Shown one piece after another: positions 36,597-46,778 of a DNA stretch of 64,000 nt (position 1 is the stretch's first letter; the number at the start of each line of letters is the position of its first letter). Origin of the DNA: Ogataea parapolymorpha DL-1 (Eukaryota > Ascomycota > Pichiomycetes > Pichiales > Pichiaceae). The stretch lies in the NCBI RefSeq assembly GCF_000187245.1, contig NC_027861.1:1178001-1242000 (forward strand), written 5' to 3'. The notes below the pieces were generated by a model. It saw only the letters and a program-made list of their open reading frames with translations. It was not told where the DNA came from and made no database searches. Both the position numbers and the translations under genes were made by a program.

Positions 36597-39500
36597 ATGG
36601 TTAACACGACAGGTTGGACTGCTTCCAAGTGGGTTAAGTTCCACCAGGACACCACGCCTGAAGACTCTTTCCAGGTTCTGCTGGATCTGGTCCAGTCGCT
36701 CAAGACGTATCCTGAAGAGCCTGCCTGGATCTCTGTTGCTTCTGAGGAAAATCTCAAGCACCAATGGAGAATTCTCCAATCTAAGTCAAACAAAAAACAG
36801 CTCCGACTCTACGGCGTGCCTGTTGCTGTCAAGGACAACATTGACGTGAAGGGTTTCGCTACTACCGCTGCCTGTCCTTCTTTCAGCTACGAGCCTGAGC
36901 AGGATGCAACTATAGTGTCGCTTCTCAAAGACCAAGGAGCCATAATTGTGGGAAAGACCAATCTTGATCAGTTTGCAACAGGCCTCGTCGGCACACGGTC
37001 TCCGTACGGAATTACGAAGAACGCTTTCAATGACAGATACGTTTCCGGTGGTTCGTCTGCTGGTTCCGCGGTGGTTGTTGCCAGAGGAATGGTGCCCATT
37101 TCGCTTGGCACTGATACGGCCGGCTCTGGAAGAGTGCCTGCTGCTTTGAACAACCTGATTGGCCTCAAGCCTACGAAGGGCGTTTTTTCCACAGCTGGTG
37201 TCGTGCCTGCCTGTAGATCTCTGGACTGTCCGTCTGTTTTTGCTACAAACCTTGCCGATGCACAGCTGTGCTTTGATATCATGGCAAAGGCCGACTTTTC
37301 AAATTGCGAGTACTCCAGGGTCCTTCCAGCCAACCCAAGAAGACACTATCCTGCAAAGCCGAAAGTTGCTGTGCCCATTGATTTCACAGGCCTCTGGTAC
37401 GGTGACTCTGAAAACCCAAAGATCTACAACAAGGCTGTCGAGACGTTCAAACAGATGGGCGCCGAGATTGTTCCTTGCGACTTCACACCACTGCTGGACC
37501 TCGCCAAGTGCCTTTACGAAGGTCCATGGGTTGCAGAGAGATGGGCTGCTACCAAAGAATTTTTTGAGTCGAATCCGCCGGAAAAAGATTTAGACCCGAC
37601 CGTTGCCAAGATTATCAGGGGCGGAAAAGCCCCTGACGCAGCTACCGCGTTCAGCTACGAGTACAAAAGACAAGGCATTCTGAAACGCGTCCACGAGAGC
37701 TTCAAGGGCATAGACGTCATGTTGGTGCCTACATGTCCACTGAACCCCACTATTGAGGAAGTCCAGAAAGAACCTATCCTGGTCAACTCCAGACAGGGAA
37801 CGTGGACCAACTTTGTGAATTTGGCCGACTTATCTGCACTGGCCATTCCTGTTGGGTTCAGAGCCGACGGCTTGCCAAACGGTGTCACGCTGCTGGGCCA
37901 GGCGTTTGAGGATTACGCTCTGTTGGATCTCGCAAGCAAGTTTTTCAAGACGCTGTATCCGAACGGCAGATTCTTGGGAGCCTTGAAGAACGTGGATGTC
38001 GGAGTTGCCGACGAGCTGGACCACTCGCTGCCTGCTCCTAACCCAACCAGCACCGTCAAGCTGGCAGTTGTGGGGGCCCATCTCAAGGGACTACCTCTCC
38101 ACTGGCAGCTGGAAAAGGTGCAAGCTGCATTTGTTGAAAAAACCACAACTTCCAAAAACTACAAACTGTACGCGCTGCCATTGACCGGTCCTATTGCCAA
38201 GCCGGGTCTGCGCAGGGTGAGCTACGACGAACAGGGTTCTGAGATTGAAATAGAGATCTACGCTATTCCGACAGAAAACTTCGGCGACTTTATCTCGATG
38301 GTTCCTGAGCCCCTGGGAATTGGCTCTGTCGAGACCAAGTCAGGCGAGGTGGTGAAATCGTTTATTTGTGAGGAGATCGGATACTCTCAGAAGGGAGCCG
38401 AGGATATCACTGCGCTTGGTGGTTGGAGAAATTATCTGAAGCAAAAGGAAGTCTCAAAGAAGAAAAAACCCTTTGAGACGGTCTTGGTGGCTAACAGAGG
38501 AGAAATTGCTGTGAGAATCATCAAAACGCTCAAAAAGCTCGGCATCAAGTCGGTCGCCGTCTACTCTGACCCAGACAAGTACGCTCAGCACAGCCTGATT
38601 GCCGACGTTGCCATTCCGTTGCACGGTGTTTCTGCTGCCGAGACGTACATCAACATTGACAAGATCGTCAAGGCGTGTAAGGATTCTGGAGCACAGGCCG
38701 TTGTGCCTGGCTACGGGTTTTTGTCCGAGAACGCAGACTTTTCAGACAGACTGGCTGCCGAGGGCATTGTTTTTGTTGGTCCATCTGGGGATGCTATTAG
38801 AAAATTGGGTCTGAAACACTCAGCCAGAGAAATTGCCGAGAAAGCTGGCGTTCCGTTGGTTCCTGGGTCCGGGCTCGTGGCTACTGCCGCCGAGGCCAAG
38901 GAGATAGCCGCCAAGCTGGAGTATCCAGTCATGGTGAAGTCCACTGCGGGCGGTGGTGGTATCGGATTGCAGAAGGTAGACTCGCCGGACGACATCGAGC
39001 GCGTTTTCCAGACGGTGCAGCACCAAGGCCAGGCGTACTTTGGAGACGCAGGCGTGTTCCTGGAACGGTTTGTCGAGAACGCGCGTCACGTGGAGATCCA
39101 GATGTTTGGAGACGGTTACGGCAAGGCCATTGCTCTGGGCGAGAGAGACTGCTCGCTCCAGAGAAGAAACCAGAAGATTATCGAGGAGACCCCTGCTCCC
39201 AACCTTCCAGACTCTACAAGAGCCAAGATGAGAAGGGCAGCCGAGCAGCTGGGAGCCTCAATGAACTACAAGTGCGCTGGTACGGTGGAATTCATCTACG
39301 ACGAGAAAAGAGACGAGTTCTACTTCCTTGAGGTGAACGCACGGTTGCAGGTCGAACACCCGATCACTGAGCAGGTCACCGGGCTAGACCTTGTGGAGTG
39401 GATGCTCTACATTGCCGCCGACATGGCCCCAGACTTCAGCCAGCCGATCAAATGCAACGGCGCATCGATGGAAGCCAGACTGTACGCCGAAAACCCCGTC

Positions 39501-42089
39501 AAGGACTTCATGCCCTCCCCGGGCCAGCTCACGGAGGTCAAATTCCCATCCTGGGCAAGAGTCGACACATGGGTTAAGACAGGAACCGTGGTTTCTGCCG
39601 AGTACGACCCAACGCTGGCCAAAATTATCGTCCACGGCACGGACAGAGCAGACGCACTGAAAAAACTGAGACAGGCCCTTGACGAGACGGTGGTGTACGG
39701 GTGTATCACCAACATTGACTACCTGCGTTCGATCGCCAACTCGGACATGTTTGAGCAGGCCAAGGTGGCCACGAAGGTCCTGGACTCGTTTGAGTACAAG
39801 GCCAACGCGTTTGAGATCACATCTCCGGGCGCCTACACCACGGTGCAGGACTACCCGGGCAGAACTGGCTACTGGCGAATTGGTGTGCCACCATCGGGCC
39901 CTATGGACGCGTACTCGTTCAGACTCGCAAACCGGATCGTTGGCAATCACCACAGAGCGCCTGCCATTGAAATCACCCTCAGCGGGCCGTCCATCCTGTT
40001 CCACCACGAGGCTGTGATCGGAGTCACTGGAGGAGACGTTCCTTTGACCGTCAACGGACAGCCAGTGGCTATGTACGAGCCGCTGACTGTCAAGAGAGGC
40101 GACAAGCTGGTGATTGGCAAACTTACGTCCGGCTGCAGAAGCTACCTGGCCATCAGGGGCGGAATCGATGTCACCGAGTACCTTGGCTCCAGATCAACCT
40201 TTGCCCTGGGTAATCTCGGAGGCTACAACGGCAGAGTGCTCAAGCTCGGAGACGTGCTATTCCTGGGCCAGCCAAACCTGGCAGCTTGCACGCTGCCTGC
40301 TCCCGTGTCCGCTCCGCAGCCCGTTCCTAAGTCGCTGGCTCCACCAATAGCTGCCAAGGAATGGCGCGTTGCTGTCACGTGCGGCCCGCACGGGTCGCCA
40401 GACTTCTTCCTGCAGGAGTCTGTCCAGGACTTTTTTGCCAACCCGTGGAAAGTGCACTACAACTCCAACCGGTTCGGAGTGAGGCTGATTGGTCCTAAGC
40501 CGAAATGGGCTAGAGAGGACGGTGGCGAGGGTGGCTTGCACCCGTCGAACGCACACGACTACGTGTACTCGCTGGGAGCTATCAATTTCACCGGAGACGA
40601 GCCGGTCATTTTGACCTGCGACGGCCCTTCGCTCGGAGGATTTGTGTGTCAGGCCGTTGTTGCGCAGGCCGAGATGTGGAAGATTGGCCAGGTCAAGCCG
40701 GGCGATCTGATCACGTTCTACCCAGTTTCGTTCGACGATGCTCTCAAATTGAAGGTGGACCAGGACAGGGCTATCGAGACGTTACAGGGCACCGTTCCTG
40801 CCATTGAGTACGGGCTCCTTGCTCCTCAGGACCCTGTTCTGGCCAGATACCAGCCTGGAGGCTCGTCCACCGCGCCCGTCGTCACATACAGACAGGCTGG
40901 TGACCGCTACGTGCTTGTGGAGTACGGCGAGAACGTGATGAATTTGAACTTGTCGTATAGAGTGCACAAGCTGATTGAGATGGTGAACACTCACGAGACC
41001 GTTGGAATTGTGGAGATGTCGCAAGGTGTGCGGTCTGTGCTGGTTGAGTTTGACGGAACCAAGATCCATCAGAGCGACTTGGTCGAGACGCTTATTGCGT
41101 ACGAGAGAGAGGTGGCCTTCACCAACAAGTGGACGGTGAAGTCACGTGTCGTGCGACTGCCTATGGCGTTCGAGGACAAGAAGACGCTGGACGCCGTCAA
41201 GAGGTACTCCGAGACGATTAGATCCAGCGCGCCATGGCTGCCCAACAACGTCGACTTCATCGCGCAGATCAACGGCATCGAGAGGTCTGCAGTCAAGGAC
41301 ATGCTGTACACGGCGCGGTTCCTGGTCCTCGGCCTGGGAGACGTGTTTCTTGGTGCTCCGTGCGCCGTGCCGCTGGACCCTCGTCACCGGTTCCTCGGCA
41401 CCAAGTACAATCCGTCCAGAACGTTCACACCGAACGGCACCGTTGGCATTGGAGGCATGTACATGTGCATCTACACCATGGAGTCGCCTGGTGGCTACCA
41501 ACTGGTGGGAAGAACCATTCCTATCTGGGATAAACTGTCCTTGGGAGCACACACTACTGCTCACAACGACGGCCATCCATGGTTGCTGACTCCGTTCGAT
41601 CAGGTGGAATTTTTCCCTGTGACGGAGGAAGAACTCGACCAGATGGCCGAGGACTCGAAGCATGGCCACTACAAGGTCGAGATGCTGGAGTCTGTGTTTG
41701 ACCATGGAAAGTACCTGTCGTGGATCCAGGAGAATTCCGAGTCGATCGAGGAGTTCCAGAAAAAACAGGGCGGCGAAAAGCTCGAGGAGTTTAAGAGACT
41801 GATCCAGGTCTCGAATGCAGAGCTGCAAAAGTCCGGCTCTGCCGCCGCCGAGAAGGAAGAAAGCTATCCAGAAGATGCCGAGATGGTGTATTCGGAGTAT
41901 TCTGGACGGTTCTGGAAGCCGCTGGTCAAGGTCGGCGACGAGGTGAAGGAGGGCCAGGGTCTGGTCGTTGTCGAGGCCATGAAGACGGAAATGCTGGTGA
42001 ATTCTCCGAGGGCAGGAAAAGTGATTAAAATTCTACACACCAACGGAGATATGGTTGAGGCGGGCGACCTTGTGGTGGTGATCCAGTGA
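36597..42089 (+). CDS. DUR1,2: Urea amidolyase (urea carboxylase plus allophanate hydrolase)
   Basis: One uninterrupted exon encodes an 1830-residue multifunctional enzyme that turns urea into ammonia and CO2, in two steps, with ATP and bicarbonate. Order: amidase/allophanate hydrolase (about 1-600; SGGSSAGSA serine triad near residues 149-157, and the Lys in VAVKDNID), its C-terminal domain, biotin carboxylase from about residue 625 (VLVANRGEIAVRI, then the GGGGIG ATP loop), the KipI/KipA-type carboxyltransferase (about 1080-1700), and a biotinyl domain with EAMKTEM, biotin on Lys1796. Saccharomyces Dur1,2 is 1835 residues. The start is the ATG at 36597. A further 119 codons upstream stay open but overlap BRE1 and lack homology. 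Confidence 0.96.
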   Translation: MVNTTGWTASKWVKFHQDTTPEDSFQVLLDLVQSLKTYPEEPAWISVASEENLKHQWRILQSKSNKKQLRLYGVPVAVKDNIDVKGFATTAACPSFSYEPEQDATIVSLLKDQGAIIVGKTNLDQFATGLVGTRSPYGITKNAFNDRYVSGGSSAGSAVVVARGMVPISLGTDTAGSGRVPAALNNLIGLKPTKGVFSTAGVVPACRSLDCPSVFATNLADAQLCFDIMAKADFSNCEYSRVLPANPRRHYPAKPKVAVPIDFTGLWYGDSENPKIYNKAVETFKQMGAEIVPCDFTPLLDLAKCLYEGPWVAERWAATKEFFESNPPEKDLDPTVAKIIRGGKAPDAATAFSYEYKRQGILKRVHESFKGIDVMLVPTCPLNPTIEEVQKEPILVNSRQGTWTNFVNLADLSALAIPVGFRADGLPNGVTLLGQAFEDYALLDLASKFFKTLYPNGRFLGALKNVDVGVADELDHSLPAPNPTSTVKLAVVGAHLKGLPLHWQLEKVQAAFVEKTTTSKNYKLYALPLTGPIAKPGLRRVSYDEQGSEIEIEIYAIPTENFGDFISMVPEPLGIGSVETKSGEVVKSFICEEIGYSQKGAEDITALGGWRNYLKQKEVSKKKKPFETVLVANRGEIAVRIIKTLKKLGIKSVAVYSDPDKYAQHSLIADVAIPLHGVSAAETYINIDKIVKACKDSGAQAVVPGYGFLSENADFSDRLAAEGIVFVGPSGDAIRKLGLKHSAREIAEKAGVPLVPGSGLVATAAEAKEIAAKLEYPVMVKSTAGGGGIGLQKVDSPDDIERVFQTVQHQGQAYFGDAGVFLERFVENARHVEIQMFGDGYGKAIALGERDCSLQRRNQKIIEETPAPNLPDSTRAKMRRAAEQLGASMNYKCAGTVEFIYDEKRDEFYFLEVNARLQVEHPITEQVTGLDLVEWMLYIAADMAPDFSQPIKCNGASMEARLYAENPVKDFMPSPGQLTEVKFPSWARVDTWVKTGTVVSAEYDPTLAKIIVHGTDRADALKKLRQALDETVVYGCITNIDYLRSIANSDMFEQAKVATKVLDSFEYKANAFEITSPGAYTTVQDYPGRTGYWRIGVPPSGPMDAYSFRLANRIVGNHHRAPAIEITLSGPSILFHHEAVIGVTGGDVPLTVNGQPVAMYEPLTVKRGDKLVIGKLTSGCRSYLAIRGGIDVTEYLGSRSTFALGNLGGYNGRVLKLGDVLFLGQPNLAACTLPAPVSAPQPVPKSLAPPIAAKEWRVAVTCGPHGSPDFFLQESVQDFFANPWKVHYNSNRFGVRLIGPKPKWAREDGGEGGLHPSNAHDYVYSLGAINFTGDEPVILTCDGPSLGGFVCQAVVAQAEMWKIGQVKPGDLITFYPVSFDDALKLKVDQDRAIETLQGTVPAIEYGLLAPQDPVLARYQPGGSSTAPVVTYRQAGDRYVLVEYGENVMNLNLSYRVHKLIEMVNTHETVGIVEMSQGVRSVLVEFDGTKIHQSDLVETLIAYEREVAFTNKWTVKSRVVRLPMAFEDKKTLDAVKRYSETIRSSAPWLPNNVDFIAQINGIERSAVKDMLYTARFLVLGLGDVFLGAPCAVPLDPRHRFLGTKYNPSRTFTPNGTVGIGGMYMCIYTMESPGGYQLVGRTIPIWDKLSLGAHTTAHNDGHPWLLTPFDQVEFFPVTEEELDQMAEDSKHGHYKVEMLESVFDHGKYLSWIQENSESIEEFQKKQGGEKLEEFKRLIQVSNAELQKSGSAAAEKEESYPEDAEMVYSEYSGRFWKPLVKVGDEVKEGQGLVVVEAMKTEMLVNSPRAGKVIKILHTNGDMVEAGDLVVVIQ

Positions 42090-42116
42090 ACGTAATCAAA
42101 TTTGCAACTGTTCTAT

Positions 42117-43889
42117 TCAATCGATTCTCTCGTAAAATAACATGTACACAGCCCGAGAGTCGTCCATGACGTCAGACAGAGAACACTCGGTAATCTTGGA
42201 GTCGTTGATGCGCCAGAACGGGTTTTTCACCGAGCTCGCCAACTTCTTGTCGCGCGCAATCACAGGCTGCGCGTTCTCAAACACCGACGGCGACCTTGGT
42301 CTGGTGGCTCCCACCAACGACGACACCCTCGAGCGCAGTCTCGACATTGAACTCTGTCTCTTCATGTCTGTGGCGGCGGTATCCTCGTTCTCCTTGGCCT
42401 CGTTTTCCACGCCCTCAAGCTTTGGAAACTTCTGGTAGTACTCGCCTGTCACGGCGTTCTTGTAAAACACAGGTTTTCGCCGGTAGCACTCGTAATGTCC
42501 GAGCGAATGAGAACCCTGGTGCCGCACCACAGCATTCAACTTATAGGTGATAGTCTTGATTCCGTCGTCTGCGTCCGGACTGATATTGTGGTCCTCCATC
42601 TTGGCAGCCAGATCGTCATCGTCGTCATCCTCCAGCTCCTCGTCATCATCGTCGTCCTGGTTGTCTGGGTTCTCGTCTTCTCCATCAGAATGAACTCCTG
42701 AATCCTCCAAGAACTCGGCGCCGGGCTTTTCCTCCAGGATCGACGAGATCGCCCTTGTGAGCTGCGAAGGCTCCTCATCGGTCGCATCGTATTGGTCCTG
42801 GTCCTCGTTCTTGAACTTCTCCATCTCGGCAGTATCCACGTTCAACTTCAAAATTTCCTTGAATTCCACATTGCATTGGTTGCGTCTGGCCTGTGTGTCA
42901 TAAATGGATCTCGAAAGATGGACAGCAAGCAGCTTTGGAGGAAGAATGATCGAGGTCTCCTTGTGTACCGTGGACTTCACGTTGGCGGACTTGATACCCT
43001 CGTAATTCTGAACAAATTCGTCTAGTTCAGGCTCCAAATCGTCATTTATCAGGAGCTCATCATTGAGCTTTTTCTTAAGTTTGTTCAATATAGGGCTGTT
43101 TTGCTTGGCAGTGCTGAGAATATAATTTATTTTGCACCTTGTGCAGGAGTAGTCATCAATGATATCACTCTCGCTGCCCCTCAGCATACTCTCCAAATCA
43201 ATCGACGACTCCTGTGGAACAGGGAGAGAGAGAATCATCATCGGATTGTAATTGGTTGAGCTCTTCTTGCCGCATCTCATGCAACGCAGCTGTGAGGAAA
43301 CCTCGCCTTTGAAGGGAAATTCGGGAACGTTAGGGGCCGTCTTTCTTAACTGAACATGTTCTCTCTCCAAAGTCTCCAAAATGAGCTGCAAAAGCTCGTG
43401 CGCGTCGTGCTGGCTGACAGATATCTTGCTGTTGTAGATTTTCTCAATAACATGCAAAAACTCCCACACTGATAACACACGGGGCCGATAAACGGTCTCT
43501 TGGAGTTTAGACAGAAGATGAATGAGCGCCTGGTGGAGTTCGAACGAGGGCAGCTTGGCTCCTTGCTCAACGAGAGAGTTCCTAAATTCGGTCATCGCAT
43601 TCAGATATTCATTGAGTCCTGGAAGAGAAGCGAGAGCTTGCAAGCAAACATTTGCAAAACAGTCAGTAGTCATGTTGATGAGCCCTGTAGTGAGCTTATC
43701 TGGTCTTTTCGAAAACATGTGGGACTGGTGGGAAGGGAATATAGTGGGATATAGTACGTAAAGCCCGATGCTGAGTAACAAGAAATATAATAATGGTCCT
43801 TTGGATTGTCTCTGTGGCGGTGGCGAATAGGGTATGCTAACAAAACGCTTGTTGTAGAATTGAATTAAACGGTCAACTGGATGAGGCAT
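42117..43889 (-). CDS. UBP1: Ubiquitin-specific protease Ubp1, membrane anchored
   Basis: A 590-residue deubiquitinase. Residues about 32-50 (PLLYFLLLSIGLYVLYPTIF) form a membrane anchor, as in the long form of Saccharomyces Ubp1, which sits at the ER. The Cys box GLINMTTDCFANVCLQAL gives catalytic Cys77, and the His box is in GSHSLGHYECYRRK. A CX2C pair (RCMRCGKK, then SCTRCK) marks a zinc-stabilised finger. A long acidic tract (about 370-430, Asp/Glu runs) interrupts the catalytic domain. Shorter than Saccharomyces Ubp1 (809). The start is the ATG at 43889, one codon inside a TTG. It converges with DUR1,2, 27 bp between stops. Confidence 0.88.
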   Translation of the reverse strand: MPHPVDRLIQFYNKRFVSIPYSPPPQRQSKGPLLYFLLLSIGLYVLYPTIFPSHQSHMFSKRPDKLTTGLINMTTDCFANVCLQALASLPGLNEYLNAMTEFRNSLVEQGAKLPSFELHQALIHLLSKLQETVYRPRVLSVWEFLHVIEKIYNSKISVSQHDAHELLQLILETLEREHVQLRKTAPNVPEFPFKGEVSSQLRCMRCGKKSSTNYNPMMILSLPVPQESSIDLESMLRGSESDIIDDYSCTRCKINYILSTAKQNSPILNKLKKKLNDELLINDDLEPELDEFVQNYEGIKSANVKSTVHKETSIILPPKLLAVHLSRSIYDTQARRNQCNVEFKEILKLNVDTAEMEKFKNEDQDQYDATDEEPSQLTRAISSILEEKPGAEFLEDSGVHSDGEDENPDNQDDDDDEELEDDDDDDLAAKMEDHNISPDADDGIKTITYKLNAVVRHQGSHSLGHYECYRRKPVFYKNAVTGEYYQKFPKLEGVENEAKENEDTAATDMKRQSSMSRLRSRVSSLVGATRPRSPSVFENAQPVIARDKKLASSVKNPFWRINDSKITECSLSDVMDDSRAVYMLFYERID

Positions 43890-44108
43890 CAAACTCCAGC
43901 AGTGCCCAGTGAAACCAAATAATATTCAATTTTTACAACCTCCGACAACAATTGAAAGTTAAAAAGCCTTCCTGCACGAATTTGCTGACTAGCGAAACAT
44001 TTAAATATGCGGAAAACCGTATTAATTATTACGTACTTAAAAATAATATTTCAATGTATCTACATTTCCATTAGCTATTAACACACCGTTAAAAATCGAT
44101 CATGTGAA

Positions 44109-46217
44109 TTAATCAACCTCCTCCATAGCGGAATCGGCAACCGCCTCTTCAGATGGCGCCTCGGTAGCCTGTTCAGCAGGAGCCTCAGCCTCCTCGTCAA
44201 TATTGAGACCAATTGCAATCAAAGAGTTGATTCTCTTGGCGAACGAGGTTGGCTCGTCCAAAGAGAATCCAGAAGTCAACAGAGCAGTGTCAAACAACAA
44301 AGTGGTCAAGTTCTTGACAACCTTGTCCTCAGGACCGCTCTCCTCAACCTTAGCCTTCAATGCCTTAATGATAGGAGATTTTGGAGAAATCTCAAAGATC
44401 TTCTTCGAGGCCATGTAGGCAGACATAGAGGTATCTCTCAAGGCTTGTGCCTTCATGATTCTCTCCATGTTAGCAGACCAGCCGAATTGTCCGGTTCTGA
44501 TAGCAGCTGGCGAGTCGACGAGCTTGAAGGAAACAACAACCTTCTCCACTTGGTCTCCCAAGATGTCCTTCAGGGTTTTGGTCAATGGTTCGTATGCCTT
44601 GGTGATCTCCTCTCTCTCCTTCTTCTCCTCTTCAGACTCCTCAAGCTCGAAGTCCTTGGTGATATCCACCAGCTTCTTGTCTTCGAACTCCTTCAATTGG
44701 GTCATGGCGTACTCGTCAATTGGGTCAACCAAGAACAGCACTTCAAAGTTCTTAGCTTTCAGAGCGTCCAGGAATGGAGAGTTCTCAACAGCCTTGATAG
44801 ACTCACCAGTGATGTAGTAGATATTCTTCTGGTGTTCTGGCATTCTGGTGACGTAGTCAGACAGAGAAGTCAACTCGTCAGTGGACTTCGTAGAGTTGAA
44901 TCTCAACAGCTTGGCCAAAGCACCTCTGTTTTGTTGGTCCTCGTGGATACCCAACTTGATGTTCTTCGAGAAAGCGGTGTAGAATTTGTCGAATTGCTCT
45001 TGGTCCTCAGCGATCTCGTTGAAGGTCTCAATAAGCTTCTTGACAATGTTCTTTCTGATGACCTTCAAAATCTTGTTTTGTTGCAACATCTCTCTGGACA
45101 AGTTCAGTGGCAAATCCTCAGAGTCAACAACACCCTTGACGAAAGAGAGCCACTCTGGAATAAGCTCCTCAGCCTCATCAGTGATGAACACTCTTCTAAC
45201 GTACAATTTGATGTTGTTCTTCTTCTTCTTGGACTCGAACAAGTCGAATGGAGCTCTCTTTGGAATAAACAAAATAGCCTTGAACTCCAGTTGACCTTCA
45301 ACAGAGAAGTGCTTGACAGCCAATGGGTCTTCCCAGTCGTTGGAGATCGACTTGTAAAAAGCGTTGTACTCTTCCTGTGTAACTTCGGATGGGTTTCTAG
45401 TCCACAATGGCTTGGTCTTGTTGAGCTCCTCGGTCTCAGTGACAAGCTCCTTGACTTTCTTAGGCTCCTTCTTCTCCTCCTCGTCCTTAACTTCTTCGAC
45501 CTTAGCCTCCTTGGACTCTTCGTCTTTAGACTCTTCCTCCTTCTTCTCTTCTTCTTCTGGAACCTCCTTCTCGACCTCCTTGGTGACAACCAATTGGATT
45601 GGGTAAGAAACAAACTCAGAATGTCTCTTCACAACCTCCTTGATTCTCTTCTCCTCGAGATATTCGAGTTGGTCATCCTTCAGGAACAGTCTGATGATGG
45701 AACCTCTGCCAATTCTCTCGTTTTCCTCATCAAGAGTAACAGTGAACTTTCCACCAGCGTTAGATTCCCAAATATATTGCTCGTCGTCGTTGTTCTTCGA
45801 GATCACCTGGACGCGGTCGGCAACCAAAAATAGCGAGTAGAAACCAACACCGAATTGACCAATCATGGACACATCAGCACCTGCAGAGAGGGCCTCCATG
45901 AAAGCCTTGGTACCGGACTTGGCGATGGTACCCAGGTTCTTGACCAATTCAGCTTTGGTCATACCAATACCGGAATCTCTGATCTCGAGGATCTTTTGTT
46001 CTGGCTTTGGAGTGATTCTGATGAACAGCTCTGGCTCCGTCTCGAGCACAGATGGATCAGACAGGGCCTGGTATCTGATCTTGTCCAGCGCATCCGAGGC
46101 GTTCGAGATCAATTCTCTAAGGAAGATCTCCTTGTTCGAATACACAGTGTTGATGAACAAGGACATCAACTGAGAGATCTCAGCCTGGAACTCATATGAT
46201 TCAGTTTTGTTCGACAT
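44109..46217 (-). CDS. HSP82: Cytosolic Hsp90 chaperone
   Basis: A complete 702-residue cytosolic Hsp90. The N-terminal ATPase begins with [21 protein letters not shown] and has the conserved [16 protein letters not shown] and GQFGVGFYS nucleotide-binding motifs. A charged linker rich in Glu and Lys (about 210-265) joins it to the middle domain with the [17 protein letters not shown] and [10 protein letters not shown] blocks. The C-terminus ends MEEVD, the docking site for TPR co-chaperones. Saccharomyces Hsp82 is 709 residues. Codon bias is extreme, as for an abundant protein. The promoter carries heat shock element units and a TATA-like sequence. HSP82 and HSC82 cannot be told apart; many yeasts have one copy. 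Confidence 0.97.
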   Translation of the reverse strand: MSNKTESYEFQAEISQLMSLFINTVYSNKEIFLRELISNASDALDKIRYQALSDPSVLETEPELFIRITPKPEQKILEIRDSGIGMTKAELVKNLGTIAKSGTKAFMEALSAGADVSMIGQFGVGFYSLFLVADRVQVISKNNDDEQYIWESNAGGKFTVTLDEENERIGRGSIIRLFLKDDQLEYLEEKRIKEVVKRHSEFVSYPIQLVVTKEVEKEVPEEEEKKEEESKDEESKEAKVEEVKDEEEKKEPKKVKELVTETEELNKTKPLWTRNPSEVTQEEYNAFYKSISNDWEDPLAVKHFSVEGQLEFKAILFIPKRAPFDLFESKKKKNNIKLYVRRVFITDEAEELIPEWLSFVKGVVDSEDLPLNLSREMLQQNKILKVIRKNIVKKLIETFNEIAEDQEQFDKFYTAFSKNIKLGIHEDQQNRGALAKLLRFNSTKSTDELTSLSDYVTRMPEHQKNIYYITGESIKAVENSPFLDALKAKNFEVLFLVDPIDEYAMTQLKEFEDKKLVDITKDFELEESEEEKKEREEITKAYEPLTKTLKDILGDQVEKVVVSFKLVDSPAAIRTGQFGWSANMERIMKAQALRDTSMSAYMASKKIFEISPKSPIIKALKAKVEESGPEDKVVKNLTTLLFDTALLTSGFSLDEPTSFAKRINSLIAIGLNIDEEAEAPAEQATEAPSEEAVADSAMEEVD

Positions 46218-46778
46218 GATGTCTTTTTGTAGTTTTCAAAATATCAAGAAAAAAAACCCGATTCAACTTGGGGGGCGAGAGGCTTCTTTAAATATGCTGC
46301 TCATTGCAATATCCTTTCTTTCCAAAGTCGACCAAGTTTTTCGTCTAGAAAGTTCCACGATAAAATAAAAAATTATAATATTTCGGGTCGATCGACCCAA
46401 GGAGAATATTCGAGACTAGGTGTTGAGAGCCACAACGTCCTGATGATGCTATTGTTCGCTCTGAATACCTGCTGATGACCCATGGGAGGTCTCTCATTGA
46501 GAGCTTCTTCCTGGGAGCTGCACAGATCTTTCTTCATAGCTAAGCACAGAACTTTAGTTCTTTTTTGACGTTGTATCAGAAACAGCGTTGGATCAAGGCA
46601 CCCTCGTTACCTTGTTGTCCCATCATCGTCAATTCAGCAGATCTGATCTCGCTTATCCGAGCCTCTCTCCAATTATCCAAAACATCCCTGCACCAAAAGA
46701 TAGAAGTACTCCTGAGACCTCGTGTTTTTGTTTACAGTTGTGTGTTTACGATTAATCCAAGACGTTTTTCTTTCAGCC
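46218..46778. promoter_or_regulatory. HSP90/IQG1 divergent promoter with heat shock elements
   Basis: 561 bp between divergent starts. On the HSP90 strand a TATTTAAA lies at 46287-46294, 70 bp upstream of the ATG. Heat shock element units GAAnnTTC occur at 46348-46355 (TAGAAAGTTCC, with a partial third unit before it) and 46404-46411 (GAATATTC, followed by GAC at the right spacing). Between them is a perfect 14-bp palindrome, GGGTCGATCGACCC, at 46385-46398. The pyrimidine-rich TTTTTCTTTCAG just before the IQG1 ATG resembles a 3' splice site. Control by Hsf1 is inferred from the sites. Confidence 0.65.

Noticed and set aside
39384..40007. Open frames antisense and in other frames within DUR1,2
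   Set aside because: GC-ending codons in DUR1,2 keep several frames open; none shows homology or its own promoter.
42593..42690. GAT/GAC-rich repeat
   Set aside because: It encodes the acidic tract of UBP1 and is not a separate repeat element.
44445..45833. 462-codon open frame antisense to HSP90
   Set aside because: Leu/Val/Ser-rich translation without domains; a by-product of Hsp90 codon bias.
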